Below are positions 9,293-17,889 of a stretch of DNA of 64,000 bases, one piece after another (positions within the stretch are counted from its first letter, which is position 1; each line of letters starts with the position of its first letter). The notes beneath the pieces were generated by a model that made no database searches, had not been told where the DNA came from, and saw nothing but the letters and a program-made list of their open reading frames with translations. This DNA comes from a bacterium (GTDB lineage Bacteria > Latescibacterota > Latescibacteria > Latescibacterales > Latescibacteraceae), in the NCBI GenBank assembly GCA_021372535.1, contig JAJFUH010000206.1:17629-81628 (forward strand), written 5' to 3'. A program made the position numbers and the translations under genes.

Positions 9293-11557
9293 ATGCCCGG
9301 CTCTGCGCTTACATATTCCAAATCCGAGATCAACACCGGTCTCAGGGGGTTTTTCAACTGGATCGTCTTCATGGGCGGCTACTGGCAGACAACGCTCGCC
9401 AGCTCCCCCATATTCATCGGGTTTGTGCTTGCGCTCGGCGCAAGCGAATCCACGCCTTCGAATTTCATCTGTTTTCTCTACCTCACCGGGCTCATCCAGA
9501 TAATCAGCCATCTTGTCACCAACCGTTTTAAAAACAAGAAATGGCTCGTCATAATTTTCGGCGCCATGGAAGGGTTGATCCTCACCCTGATCATCGTGCT
9601 GTCGATGTCGATCTCGCGCGACTCGCTGATACGGATCATTCCGCTCATCATCATGATGTCCGCCGCATTCTCCCATATCGTCAATCCGCTCCTCAACGCA
9701 TGGTACGGGGCTCTCATACCGGACAGCATCCGCGCTTCCTACATCGGGCGAAGGATCATGATGTCCCAGATTGCCGGGATAGTCTCGCTCACCGTCGCGG
9801 GGAAGGTCGTGGATGTCATGAGCGGCCTCAACGGATTTTATCTTGTTTTCGGAATCGGCATAGCCATGGTGGTCGCCGCGTATTTCTCCCTCAGCCCTGT
9901 CCGGTTTCCCGCCGAAGTGAGCAGGAAACCGTTGAGCTTCGGGGATATCATCAGCATCGCTAAAAACGACAGGCAGTTCATCATCTTCAGCCTCTGTTAC
10001 GGCGCATGGAGCATCGGATATTACAACGCCCTTCCCAATCTCAACGTCCTCCTGATCAGGCAGCTCCACCTGTCCTACTCTCGGGTGGCGTTTTATCAGA
10101 ACTGCCAGTTTTTCTTCATGCTTGTCGGATATGCGCTCTGGCCGCGCTATATCCAGAAATTCGGCACCCGTCCGACCATGAGCCTCAGTCTCGTACCGCT
10201 CATATTCATCCCGCTCATCTGGCTCACCGTCGAATCGTTCAATCACCAGCTCCTTATCCCGGTCATGATGGTGTATGGGATCGGCATATCGGGGGTCATT
10301 TTAGGCGCGAGCACGCATCTTTTCACCATCATTCCGAAAGACGAGCGTTCACCCGCCTACCTTGTGTGCTGGTCGGTGATCGTGTTTCTCTCGATGGCGA
10401 TCGGCCCCAAACTCGGCGCAGGAATCATGGAAATGTCCGAACAGGTCCGTTTTACCGTCTGGCACTTCACCATCATGAACATAAAGCTCGCGCTGATTGC
10501 GGTCAGCGTGTTCTATTTCATCGCGTTCGTGCTGCTTGGACGGCTCCGCGGGAAGAAACCCGTTCCGGCCACCGTGCTCGTCGACCAGATTTTCCGGCAC
10601 AATCCCATTTCTCTTGCCTATAACCTGTTCGTGCTCGAAAAGTCGACCCACGAGGAGCCGAGAGCGGACGCCATCGAGAAACTCGGCAGGTCGGGCGGAG
10701 CCATGGCGCTCGATTCGCTCATCAACTCGCTGACCGATATCAGCCCTGTCGTCCGCCGTCAGGCGGCATCGAGCATCGGTGAGGTAATGCATCCCGAGGC
10801 TGTGGGCCCGCTCGCCCGTTTTGTCCGCGACCCCGAATCGGATATCAGGGGCGAGGCGGCTTCTTCGCTCGGCAGGATCGACACACCGGAATCGCGCAAG
10901 GCAGTGTGGGGTGCTCTCAGCGACACGAATCCGGGCGTTCGTGCGGCGGCAATACAGGCGCTCGGGAATTTTTCGGGCGCCGAGGTCGACGAGAAGCTCA
11001 TTGACATGGTGAAGACGGTAAAAGATCCGGTCACCTTCACCGCGCTTGCCGACACCCTTGCGCGGAGGGGAACACTCGATGCGGTGGAATATATTCTCCG
11101 CAGCCGGGAGATGTTCGCTTCACAGAGGATACGAAAACAGACCCTCAACGCCGTCGCGGAGATGCTCGGTATGGTGAACGATTTTTACCCGATGATCTCC
11201 CAGGGAGCCACTCACGCTGTTGCATCCCTGGAAGAATACCTCGAACGGACGCTCGTTCTGCTTGAAAAAAGCCGCAGTCCCATCGTACCCGAACTGATAC
11301 CCCCGGTCGAGGGTATGCTCACCGCCTTTGCCGGGAACGATACGGCTGCTTTTCTCGAACGGTCGTCCGAGTTCGCCCTCGGCATACAAAGCAAAGGGTA
11401 TGAGCAGCCGAGAGTCCGGGCATCGATACGGGCGATAGATACCTTCGTCCGGTCGAAAACGGATAAAAGGGAAACGCATTTTGCCGGAAAAGCCTTTCTC
11501 GCCGTCTGCGCCCGTGTGATCATCGACGAGATTCTGAAGGAGAGGAACGGGAAATAG
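9293..11557 (+). CDS. MFS-type transporter fused to C-terminal HEAT repeats
   Basis: 754 residues. The first 430 or so form about a dozen hydrophobic helices with the layout of a major facilitator permease, and a conserved loop (GALIPDSIRASYIGRR) sits between helices 4 and 5. From about 440 to 600 the protein becomes soluble and repetitive, with HEAT-like units (ADAIEKLGRSGG..., VRRQAASSIGEVM..., IRGEAASSLGRID..., VRAAAIQALGNFS...). A further 150 residues of unknown fold complete the cytoplasmic tail. The HEAT array probably docks a partner or a regulatory protein; the transported solute is unknown. The ATG is preceded only by a weak ribosome binding site. DUF3467 follows 100 bp downstream. 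Confidence 0.8.
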   Translation: MPGSALTYSKSEINTGLRGFFNWIVFMGGYWQTTLASSPIFIGFVLALGASESTPSNFICFLYLTGLIQIISHLVTNRFKNKKWLVIIFGAMEGLILTLIIVLSMSISRDSLIRIIPLIIMMSAAFSHIVNPLLNAWYGALIPDSIRASYIGRRIMMSQIAGIVSLTVAGKVVDVMSGLNGFYLVFGIGIAMVVAAYFSLSPVRFPAEVSRKPLSFGDIISIAKNDRQFIIFSLCYGAWSIGYYNALPNLNVLLIRQLHLSYSRVAFYQNCQFFFMLVGYALWPRYIQKFGTRPTMSLSLVPLIFIPLIWLTVESFNHQLLIPVMMVYGIGISGVILGASTHLFTIIPKDERSPAYLVCWSVIVFLSMAIGPKLGAGIMEMSEQVRFTVWHFTIMNIKLALIAVSVFYFIAFVLLGRLRGKKPVPATVLVDQIFRHNPISLAYNLFVLEKSTHEEPRADAIEKLGRSGGAMALDSLINSLTDISPVVRRQAASSIGEVMHPEAVGPLARFVRDPESDIRGEAASSLGRIDTPESRKAVWGALSDTNPGVRAAAIQALGNFSGAEVDEKLIDMVKTVKDPVTFTALADTLARRGTLDAVEYILRSREMFASQRIRKQTLNAVAEMLGMVNDFYPMISQGATHAVASLEEYLERTLVLLEKSRSPIVPELIPPVEGMLTAFAGNDTAAFLERSSEFALGIQSKGYEQPRVRASIRAIDTFVRSKTDKRETHFAGKAFLAVCARVIIDEILKERNGK

Positions 11558-11657
11558 ATTACGCCCGATGAAGACACAAAGGCAAGCTGTTACAGCATTT
11601 TTATTTTTCTTTACAGATTTTAACCGTGAATTTTATGAATAACGACAGGGAGGTGTC

Positions 11658-11999
11658 ATGAGCCAGCAGACCGAGAGCCCACAGCAGAACCGTCAGGTCA
11701 GGATCGAGATAACCGATGATGTGGCGGACGGTATCTATGCGAACATAGCGTTCATCGCGACCAACAACTCGGAGTTCGTCCTCGATTTCGGACGGTTTCT
11801 GCCGGGTAATTCGCGGGGAAAAGTGGTCACAAGGGTTGTCATGAATCCCATGAATGCCAAGGGATTCCTCAAGTCGCTGTCCGATTCCGTGGAACGGTTC
11901 GAGAAGCAGTTCGGCACCATTTCACCGGAGAGCACGACGAAAAATATCGGCTTTACCATCGATTCAGATAAGGAAGAGAAAAAGAAAAAATCGGAGTAG
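11658..11999 (+). CDS. DUF3467 family protein
   Basis: 113 residues; AGGGAGGTG lies before the ATG. The family core is recognisable: YANIAFIATNNSEFVLDFGRFLPG followed by VVTRVVMNPMNAKGFLKSLSDSVERFEKQFG. The protein is small, soluble and charged, with a lysine/glutamate-rich tail. DUF3467 proteins are widespread and uncharacterised; the fold looks like a compact beta/alpha domain. The position after the MFS/HEAT gene suggests co-transcription. No function is claimed. Confidence 0.82.
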   Translation: MSQQTESPQQNRQVRIEITDDVADGIYANIAFIATNNSEFVLDFGRFLPGNSRGKVVTRVVMNPMNAKGFLKSLSDSVERFEKQFGTISPESTTKNIGFTIDSDKEEKKKKSE

Positions 12000-12038
12000 A
12001 AACAACTGTCATACGTTTATATGCGTAATTCAATACGC

Positions 12039-12138
12039 CGATCGTTCGTGCGAGAAAGATCCCCCCGTCGCTTTCAGCGACACCCCCCTTGTCGAAGTGG
12101 GGATAAATACCTGATTTATCAAGGGATTGGGCCATAAT
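12039..12138 (+). repeat. dispersed 100 bp repeat, copy 1
   Basis: It runs from cgatcgttcg to ccataat and matches 13134-13234 in the same orientation at roughly 90 percent by eye. Both contain gaaagatccccccgtcgc and ctttcagcgacacccccc, then atcaagggattg. The copies flank the SagB-type nitroreductase gene. Confidence 0.85.
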
Positions 12139-12209
12139 GGCCACTTAATCGATGGTGTTTCCCGGCTCGCCGCTCTGTCGCATACCAAAACGGTCATTGG
12201 GAACGCACC

Positions 12210-12860
12210 CTATTTACTGCTCCCCGGATAACCCACAGCCTGCGATACAATTATTTTCTGGTTCGGATCGAGCCCGAGTTTTTCACGGAGCTTTTCTCCG
12301 CCCACATCCCGTATCACCGCACCCATCCCATGCGCCGCACAGTAAAGATAAACGTTCTGCGCGATCAGCCCCGTATGCATGGTCGAGTACTCTTCCATGG
12401 ACGGTTGTCCCCATACCGGATACCGTGCCTTCGAAATATTGTAATCGGCGACATAGATGATATGGAGGGGAACGTTCACAGCATATTCCTGTGTGGAGAC
12501 AAGTTTCCGCACATCCTCGCCGGTTATCTTTATCAAGGCCTGTTTCGGGGCATCGTACAAAAATACGCCGTCCTTCGTCAGCGCATACAGGAGCATTTCC
12601 CTGACAGTGAACGCCGTGGCCGCGGTTCTCCGCCCGGTACGTTTATCGTTGACACCGAATGCCGCCCACAGAACCTCGGACAGGGTCTGCATCGACAGCT
12701 CCTTCGTGCTGAACTTTTTAAGCGTGGCACGGTTGTTCAGAGCTTTCATGAGCTCTCCGCGGATTTTCGGATCGGGGAGCGGAATGACCTCCTGAGCCGA
12801 AGCGATGACGGGGAACAGCAGGAAAATCAGTAAAACCAGCGGCAGGTTTTTTATATTCAT
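12210..12860 (-). CDS. exported SagB/ThcOx-type nitroreductase family protein
   Basis: 216 residues with an N-terminal signal peptide (LPLVLLIFLLFPVIASAQ, cut near residue 22). The rest is a nitroreductase-fold FMN domain of the SagB/ThcOx type: NNRATLKKFSTKELSMQTLSEVLWAAFG near the start, GRRTAATAFTVRE (flavin phosphate region), MHTGLIAQNVYLYCAAHGMGAVIRDV and a C-terminal VGYPG. Cytoplasmic relatives oxidise azolines in peptide natural products or reduce small electrophiles. A secreted form needs a flavin loaded outside the cytoplasm or carried across folded. No cyclodehydratase or precursor peptide is nearby. A GAGGA precedes the ATG. Confidence 0.85.
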   Translation of the reverse strand: MNIKNLPLVLLIFLLFPVIASAQEVIPLPDPKIRGELMKALNNRATLKKFSTKELSMQTLSEVLWAAFGVNDKRTGRRTAATAFTVREMLLYALTKDGVFLYDAPKQALIKITGEDVRKLVSTQEYAVNVPLHIIYVADYNISKARYPVWGQPSMEEYSTMHTGLIAQNVYLYCAAHGMGAVIRDVGGEKLREKLGLDPNQKIIVSQAVGYPGSSK

Positions 12861-12966
12861 GGGATAATCCTCTGCGTAAAAATATTCTTATGATTTTATC
12901 GGTAGTTTATCACCATGTAACCGCTAAATCAAGCCATTTTTACACTTGAAGCCGGTAATGAGATAT

Positions 12967-13015
12967 GCCCGGTATTGAAATGCCGGGCTATTACAGAAAA
13001 GTCCCTTTCGGGACT
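12967..13015. repeat. paired small hairpins in intergenic spacer
   Basis: Two perfect short palindromes lie 11 bp apart: GCCCGG with CCGGGC around ttgaaat-type loops, and AGTCCC-tttc-GGGACT. They sit in the 700 bp gene-free spacer between the nitroreductase and smc, which also holds the repeat at 13134-13234 and the heptamer array. Confidence 0.6.
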
Positions 13016-13133
13016 CTTTAAAGCATACAGAACAACGTTCGTAAATATAGTGTCTGAACCACTGATATCTATGATTAACTGATTTCACTGATAAAATACA
13101 GTGTCACAGATTTCTATTTTCAATGCTCGACAT

Positions 13134-13234
13134 CGATCGTTCGTACGGGAAAGATCCCCCCGTCGCTTTCAGCGACACCCCCCTTGTCGAAGGGGGGATA
13201 ACTACCTGATATATCAAGGGATTGAGCCATAATG
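13134..13234 (+). repeat. dispersed 100 bp repeat, copy 2
   Basis: Second copy of the element at 12039-12138, in the same orientation. It contains a G/C palindrome (ccccccttgtcgaagggggg) that is perfect here but has one change in copy 1, so the hairpin may be the conserved feature. Confidence 0.85.
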
Positions 13235-13430
13235 ATTGTATATTCGGAGGTGTTGTCCGACACACCGTTCTGCCGCTCTATCGAAACGGAGAGAGAGGAC
13301 AGGGGAACTGAAAATTCGTTTGGTCTGTCGCATCACCTCCGGAAAATGGTCTTTTCCCCCTTCTCTTTTCCCTCAGTGCCTTGTTTTTTTCTTTTTCTCA
13401 CTTTGTCCCTCTGTCCCTTTTTTCTTTTCC

Positions 13431-13475
13431 CCTTGTGCCTTATGCCTTATGCCTTATGCCTTGTGCCTTATGCCT
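13431..13475 (-). repeat. tandem heptamer array (GGCAYAA on minus strand)
   Basis: Six tandem 7-bp units of cttatgc/cttgtgc, preceded by a long polypyrimidine tract (about 13355-13430). The same composite, inverted, occurs at 45752-45840. Open frames across it encode low-complexity peptide only. Confidence 0.85.
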
Positions 13476-13493
13476 TTCTTCTTCATTTTTTAC

Positions 13494-13522
13494 TTGACGT
13501 TATCCCCAATATATAGTATTGT
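13494..13522 (+). promoter_or_regulatory. predicted sigma-70 promoter for smc
   Basis: TTGACG and TATTGT are separated by exactly 17 bp, and the -10 box lies about 50 bp upstream of the smc start codon. Both boxes are one or two bases off consensus. Confidence 0.6.
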
Positions 13523-13573
13523 ACTGGGTGAGCTCACACTACATATCCCCCTTTTTGTGCGTACGGGAGACGG

Positions 13574-16500
13574 ATGAAACTCAAACGGCTCGAGATTTTC
13601 GGCTTCAAATCATTCGCTAAAAAGCTCGACCTCAGGCTCGAGGGCGGCATCACCGCCGTTGTCGGCCCCAACGGGTGCGGCAAAACGAACGTCATCGACT
13701 CCATCCGCTGGGTGCTCGGCGAGCAGCGCCCGACGCAGATTCGTCTCGACCGCATGGAGGATGTGCTCTTCAAGGGCTCCGACAGCCGCCGCCAGCTCGG
13801 TATCGCCGAGGTGAGCCTCACACTCGACAACGAGGACCGGCGACTGCCCCTCGACATGCCGGAGATCACCATCACCCGCAGGCTTTTCCGCACCGGCGAA
13901 TCCGACTACATGATCAACCGCACTTCCTGCCGCCTTTCCGACATCAACGATCTCTTCATGGACACCGGCATGGGCACCGACTCCTACAGCATGTTCGAGC
14001 AGAACATGATCAACTCGATCCTCTCCGACAAGACCGAAGACCGCCGCCATATCTTCGAGGAAGCCGCCGGGGTCACCAAGTACAAGGCCCGGAGGAAATC
14101 TGCCCTCGGCAAGCTCGCGGGCATCGAGGACGACCTCAACCGCGTCGGGGATATCATCGCCGAGCTCGAACGCCGCGTCGATTCCCTCAAGCGCCAGGCA
14201 TCCAAGGCGGAACGGTACCGCAAGCTCAAGACGGATATCAGGGAGCGCACGATTTCCATTGCCGCTTTCGAGCTCGGGAAGCTCGGGGAAACAGCAAAGG
14301 AGGCCAGAAACAGCCTCGCCGGTGTGCAGGAAACCTCGGAATCCATGAAGACCAGAACATCGCAGCTCTCAGCCGAAAGCGAGCAGCTTTCCCTCGACAT
14401 CGTGACCATGGAGAAGGAGCTCGAAGAGATTGCCGGGGTATTCACCGCCAATCTCACCGCCATGGGCGAGAAGGAAAAGGAGCTTGCTCGTCTCGGGTCA
14501 CGGATCGAGTTCCTCGGCGAGCGCGCCGAACATTCCCGCGAGGAGTCGCGGCGTGTGGCATCATCCCTCGAAAAGCTCGCGGAAAGTCATGGCCGCATGG
14601 CCGAGGACCTTGCGGCGGTCAGGGAACGGCTCGATGTCGTGAACCGTGACTCGGGCAAGCTCATCGAACATTACAGGGTTTTCGAGGCCCGTGTCAGTGA
14701 AAAGAGCGGGGAATACGGGAAGATCGAACAGGAATACCGCCGTGTTGAGCACGTGCAGGCCGAACAGCGGTCGTCGCTCGAAACGGTGAAGGTGTGGGGC
14801 GAAAGCGGGCGGAAACGGCTCGCTGAAATCGGCGAGCGGTCCGCGGAGCTCGAAAAAACCATTGCATCCGCCGACTCCGAGCTGAGCCGCATCTACGCCG
14901 AGATGGAGCTCGCAAAGGACTGGACCGCCGGAATCGACGAGCGGCTCGGGGAGCTGAAAACGTCCCTCGAAGTCGTCACGGCTTCGCTCGAAGAAGCCGA
15001 CACCGGGATCAGGGTTCTCCGCGAGGAGCAGACAAAACTCAGGACCGAGCACGATTTTCTCGCCGAAATCGCGCGAACCTATGCCGGATACTCGGAGGGC
15101 GTGCGGAACGCGGCTGACCCGAAACGGCGCGAGAACGGGGTGCTCGGCGTGCTCGGCGATGTTATCGCAGCCGATGAAACGTATGTGCGGGCAATCGAGA
15201 CAGCGCTCGAGGACAGGCTCCAGAACGTCCTCGTGGATACTGGCGGCCATGCGGTCGAAGGCATCCGGTTTCTGTCGGAAGGCGAGCTCGGCAGGGCGAC
15301 ATTCCTGCCGGTCGACCGCCCGGGGAATGCACCTGAGTATCGTGTGCCCGAAGCGAAGGGCGTCATCGGCCCCGCAGCCGATCTCGTAAGGACGGAAGCC
15401 CGGTTCAGGCCGCTGGTCGCGCGGCTTCTTGCGGGTGTGATCGTGGTCGATTCCCTGCAAACCGCTGTCGGGCTTCAGCGCAGGAACGACGGGATGACGT
15501 TTGTGACACTGGCGGGCGAAAAGGCTGGCCCCCTCGGCGACATAGCGGGAGGCAGAACCGGCGGCGAAGGGAGTTCATCGAACATAGGGCGCACGGAACG
15601 TCTCGAAAGCCGTGCGGCAGAACTGGAAAAAAACGCGGCGGAACTGGAAACAAGCATAGAAAACCGTGAACTGTTGGCGAATGAAGCCGACTATATACGT
15701 GCAACAATCAGGGAACAGGAGAAAGTCCGTGAGGATATTACTCGTCAGGTACAGGGACTTGAGTCTTCGAGAGCTCATGCTGAGGCAAAAAAAGACGCGG
15801 CTGCAGAGATGCTTTCCAATCTCAATGCTGAAGCCGAACGGATTAAAGAATCGTTTGCTGGTTTTACGGCAGAAATCGCAACACTTGAAAGCGATATTTC
15901 ATTAAAGGGCGGGGAACTTCTGAAGCTCAGGGAACGGCTTCAGGTCATATCCGGGGAGCTTGACGGGCTCAAGACCGAGCTCGAAGAGCGCCGCTCGGAG
16001 GTGAACGAGTATACCGTCGAGCGTGCAGCCCTCACCGAGAAAAAGGCCTCCCTCGAACGTGAAACAAAAACCATTCAGGAACGGAGGGAGGCCCTCGCCC
16101 AGTCATCGACCCGCATACTCGGAGAAATAGAGGAGACAGAGCAGGAAAGCCTCGAAGCCGGACGTCTCAAGAGCGTCATACGGGAAGATATCGAAAAATT
16201 CTCGGCGGAGCACACGCGCATAAAAGCCCGCAAGGACGAGACTGAGCGCCGTCACGCCGGGCTTCTCACCAAAAGGAGCGAGCTCGAGCGCGACCTCCAG
16301 AATCTCCGGAGAGAGATGGTCGAGCTGTCACGGCGCGAGTCGTCATATACACTCCAGATCGAACAGGCTTCCATGCGGACGAAGGCCATATACGAGCGGC
16401 TCGGCGATGAGTTCTTCGTCAGGCCGGAAGACATGCCGGAGCCGGATTTCGACCATGATTTCGATCCCGAGCAGGAGCGGCTCCTCCTCGAAGACCTGCG

Positions 16501-17170
16501 GCGCAAGGTGCAGGCCATCGGGGACGTGAACCTGGCAGCCGAGGCCGACTATCTCGAAGAGAAAAAACGTCTCGACTTTCTTACCGGAGAACGCGACGAT
16601 CTTGTCGAGGCACGCAAGACGCTCACCGAAACCATTATGAAAATCAATAAAATCGCCCGCCAGCGGTTTCTTGAAACGTTCGAGCTCATCAGCATCAACT
16701 TCCAGAAAACCTTCCAGGAATTTTTCGATGGCGGCGTATGCAATCTCGAACTCGAACAGGACGAAGACCCCCTTGAAGCCAAAATCCTCATTTCAGCACG
16801 TCCCCCGGGAAAGAACATCCGGTCGATCAACCTGCTTTCGAGCGGCGAACGGGCGCTCACCGCTATCAGCCTCCTGTTTGCCATCTATCAGGTCAAACCG
16901 AGCCCGTTCTGCATTCTCGACGAGGTCGATGCTCCTCTCGATGATGCCAACATCGACCGGTATCTCCGTGTCATCAGGCATTTTTCAAAAACGACCCAGT
17001 TCATCATGGTCACCCACAACAAAAAGACCATGGCCTCCGCGGACAACCTCTACGGTATCACCATGGAGGAGCCGGGCCTGTCGAGCCTCGTGAGCGTGCG
17101 CCTTTCGCGCGTCGATTCGGTCGATGAGGATTCCGGGAAAGAGAAAACGGAAGAGGTGTCGGTGGAATAG
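13574..17170 (+). CDS. smc: chromosome segregation protein SMC
   Basis: 1198 residues, typical full-length SMC. The N-terminal head has Walker A GPNGCGKTN at about 32-40 and EQRPTQIRL. Two long coiled coils flank a hinge at roughly 500-660 (YSEGVRNA...GVLGDVIAADETYVRAIETALEDRLQNV). The C-terminal head carries the ABC signature LLSSGERALTA and Walker B FCILDEVDAPLDD. SMC forms the ring-shaped ATPase that loads at the origin and organises the chromosome. The partners ScpA and ScpB are not in the window. A patch at about 15640-15910, in the coiled coil after the hinge, is less GC-rich than its flanks without breaking the frame. The gene stands alone under its own predicted promoter. Confidence 0.96.
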   Translation: MKLKRLEIFGFKSFAKKLDLRLEGGITAVVGPNGCGKTNVIDSIRWVLGEQRPTQIRLDRMEDVLFKGSDSRRQLGIAEVSLTLDNEDRRLPLDMPEITITRRLFRTGESDYMINRTSCRLSDINDLFMDTGMGTDSYSMFEQNMINSILSDKTEDRRHIFEEAAGVTKYKARRKSALGKLAGIEDDLNRVGDIIAELERRVDSLKRQASKAERYRKLKTDIRERTISIAAFELGKLGETAKEARNSLAGVQETSESMKTRTSQLSAESEQLSLDIVTMEKELEEIAGVFTANLTAMGEKEKELARLGSRIEFLGERAEHSREESRRVASSLEKLAESHGRMAEDLAAVRERLDVVNRDSGKLIEHYRVFEARVSEKSGEYGKIEQEYRRVEHVQAEQRSSLETVKVWGESGRKRLAEIGERSAELEKTIASADSELSRIYAEMELAKDWTAGIDERLGELKTSLEVVTASLEEADTGIRVLREEQTKLRTEHDFLAEIARTYAGYSEGVRNAADPKRRENGVLGVLGDVIAADETYVRAIETALEDRLQNVLVDTGGHAVEGIRFLSEGELGRATFLPVDRPGNAPEYRVPEAKGVIGPAADLVRTEARFRPLVARLLAGVIVVDSLQTAVGLQRRNDGMTFVTLAGEKAGPLGDIAGGRTGGEGSSSNIGRTERLESRAAELEKNAAELETSIENRELLANEADYIRATIREQEKVREDITRQVQGLESSRAHAEAKKDAAAEMLSNLNAEAERIKESFAGFTAEIATLESDISLKGGELLKLRERLQVISGELDGLKTELEERRSEVNEYTVERAALTEKKASLERETKTIQERREALAQSSTRILGEIEETEQESLEAGRLKSVIREDIEKFSAEHTRIKARKDETERRHAGLLTKRSELERDLQNLRREMVELSRRESSYTLQIEQASMRTKAIYERLGDEFFVRPEDMPEPDFDHDFDPEQERLLLEDLRRKVQAIGDVNLAAEADYLEEKKRLDFLTGERDDLVEARKTLTETIMKINKIARQRFLETFELISINFQKTFQEFFDGGVCNLELEQDEDPLEAKILISARPPGKNIRSINLLSSGERALTAISLLFAIYQVKPSPFCILDEVDAPLDDANIDRYLRVIRHFSKTTQFIMVTHNKKTMASADNLYGITMEEPGLSSLVSVRLSRVDSVDEDSGKEKTEEVSVE

Positions 17171-17265
17171 ATGCCGCCGTGGCAGAGTTTCCCTGCCAGA
17201 ATGGCCGTCATAATTCGGAAACGGTTACCTTTAAAAAGCAGTATGCCGCGAAGATTATTCCCCAT

Positions 17266-17427
17266 TTATTTTGTTTCATGCGCTCTGTCCGCACCGGGAT
17301 GAAAACAGCAGGAAATTTTTGAGGCCTGCTCCAGAAGCTCGCGGACACGCTTCTTCTCTTGCTCCATTTTAACCGTCAGCGTTTCTATATCGGAATATAT
17401 AAGCGGTTTTTTCATGACATCGTTCAT
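17266..17427 (-). CDS. small hypothetical protein, 53 residues
   Basis: Starts MNDVMKKPLIYSDIETLTVK with GGAAG eight bases upstream of the ATG. The middle is a charged helix (MEQEKKRVRELLEQASK) and the end has two cysteines (ISCCFHPG). It lies convergent to smc. The ribosome binding site and helix-like composition support a real gene, but I recognise no family and homologs would be needed to confirm it. Confidence 0.4.
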   Translation of the reverse strand: MNDVMKKPLIYSDIETLTVKMEQEKKRVRELLEQASKISCCFHPGADRAHETK

Positions 17428-17499
17428 TCGGATCACTTCCTTCGAACATGATAGTGTCGTCCCGTTTTCCGGGATCGTTCCGATATTTATATAGTGCAA

Positions 17500-17889
17500 C
17501 TTTTATGCCAGAAAAACCTTATGTGTGCTATTCCATAGCCCATATGTAATTACATCTTCACCCGCATTTTTTACTGTCGCTTCCCTGTTATCTATATCGG
17601 CATTTTTTACCAGTTTAGAAGGTATTTCCGCCATAATGTCACATAATGAGCGGAACACGGGGTGTATCATAAAGTCGGGATTATTGGATGTAGCCCCCTT
17701 TCTGTCCTGCGGACATCCTTCCTCCGGAGGGGGCAGTATCCTGCTGTGGCGCAACGACTTCCCTTGCTCCCACCGGGGGAAAGGGGGCTGTAGTATAAAC
17801 CAGAATGACTTGTCAAATACCTTGCATGATACATAGAGGAACCCTATATTTTTAACTCAATCATACATTTTTCTTTCAAGGAATCTCCC
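17500..17889. other. gene-free spacer with GC-rich repeat (about 17695-17795)
   Basis: The right half contains gccccctttctgtcctgcgg, cctccggagggggc and ccaccgggggaaagggggc, a GC-palindromic element like others in the window. A 55-codon minus-strand frame (17503-17670) lacks a ribosome binding site and is not called. Confidence 0.5.

Noticed and set aside
13232-13577. frames over the heptamer array
   Set aside because: Low-complexity peptides (repeated LCLMPYA) produced by the tandem repeat.
14561-15460. 299-codon minus-strand frame
   Set aside because: Antisense to smc with no motif; a shadow of its codon usage.
17503-17670. 55-codon minus-strand frame beside the smc-downstream spacer
   Set aside because: No ribosome binding site, no known family, and the upstream part runs into a GC-palindromic repeat.
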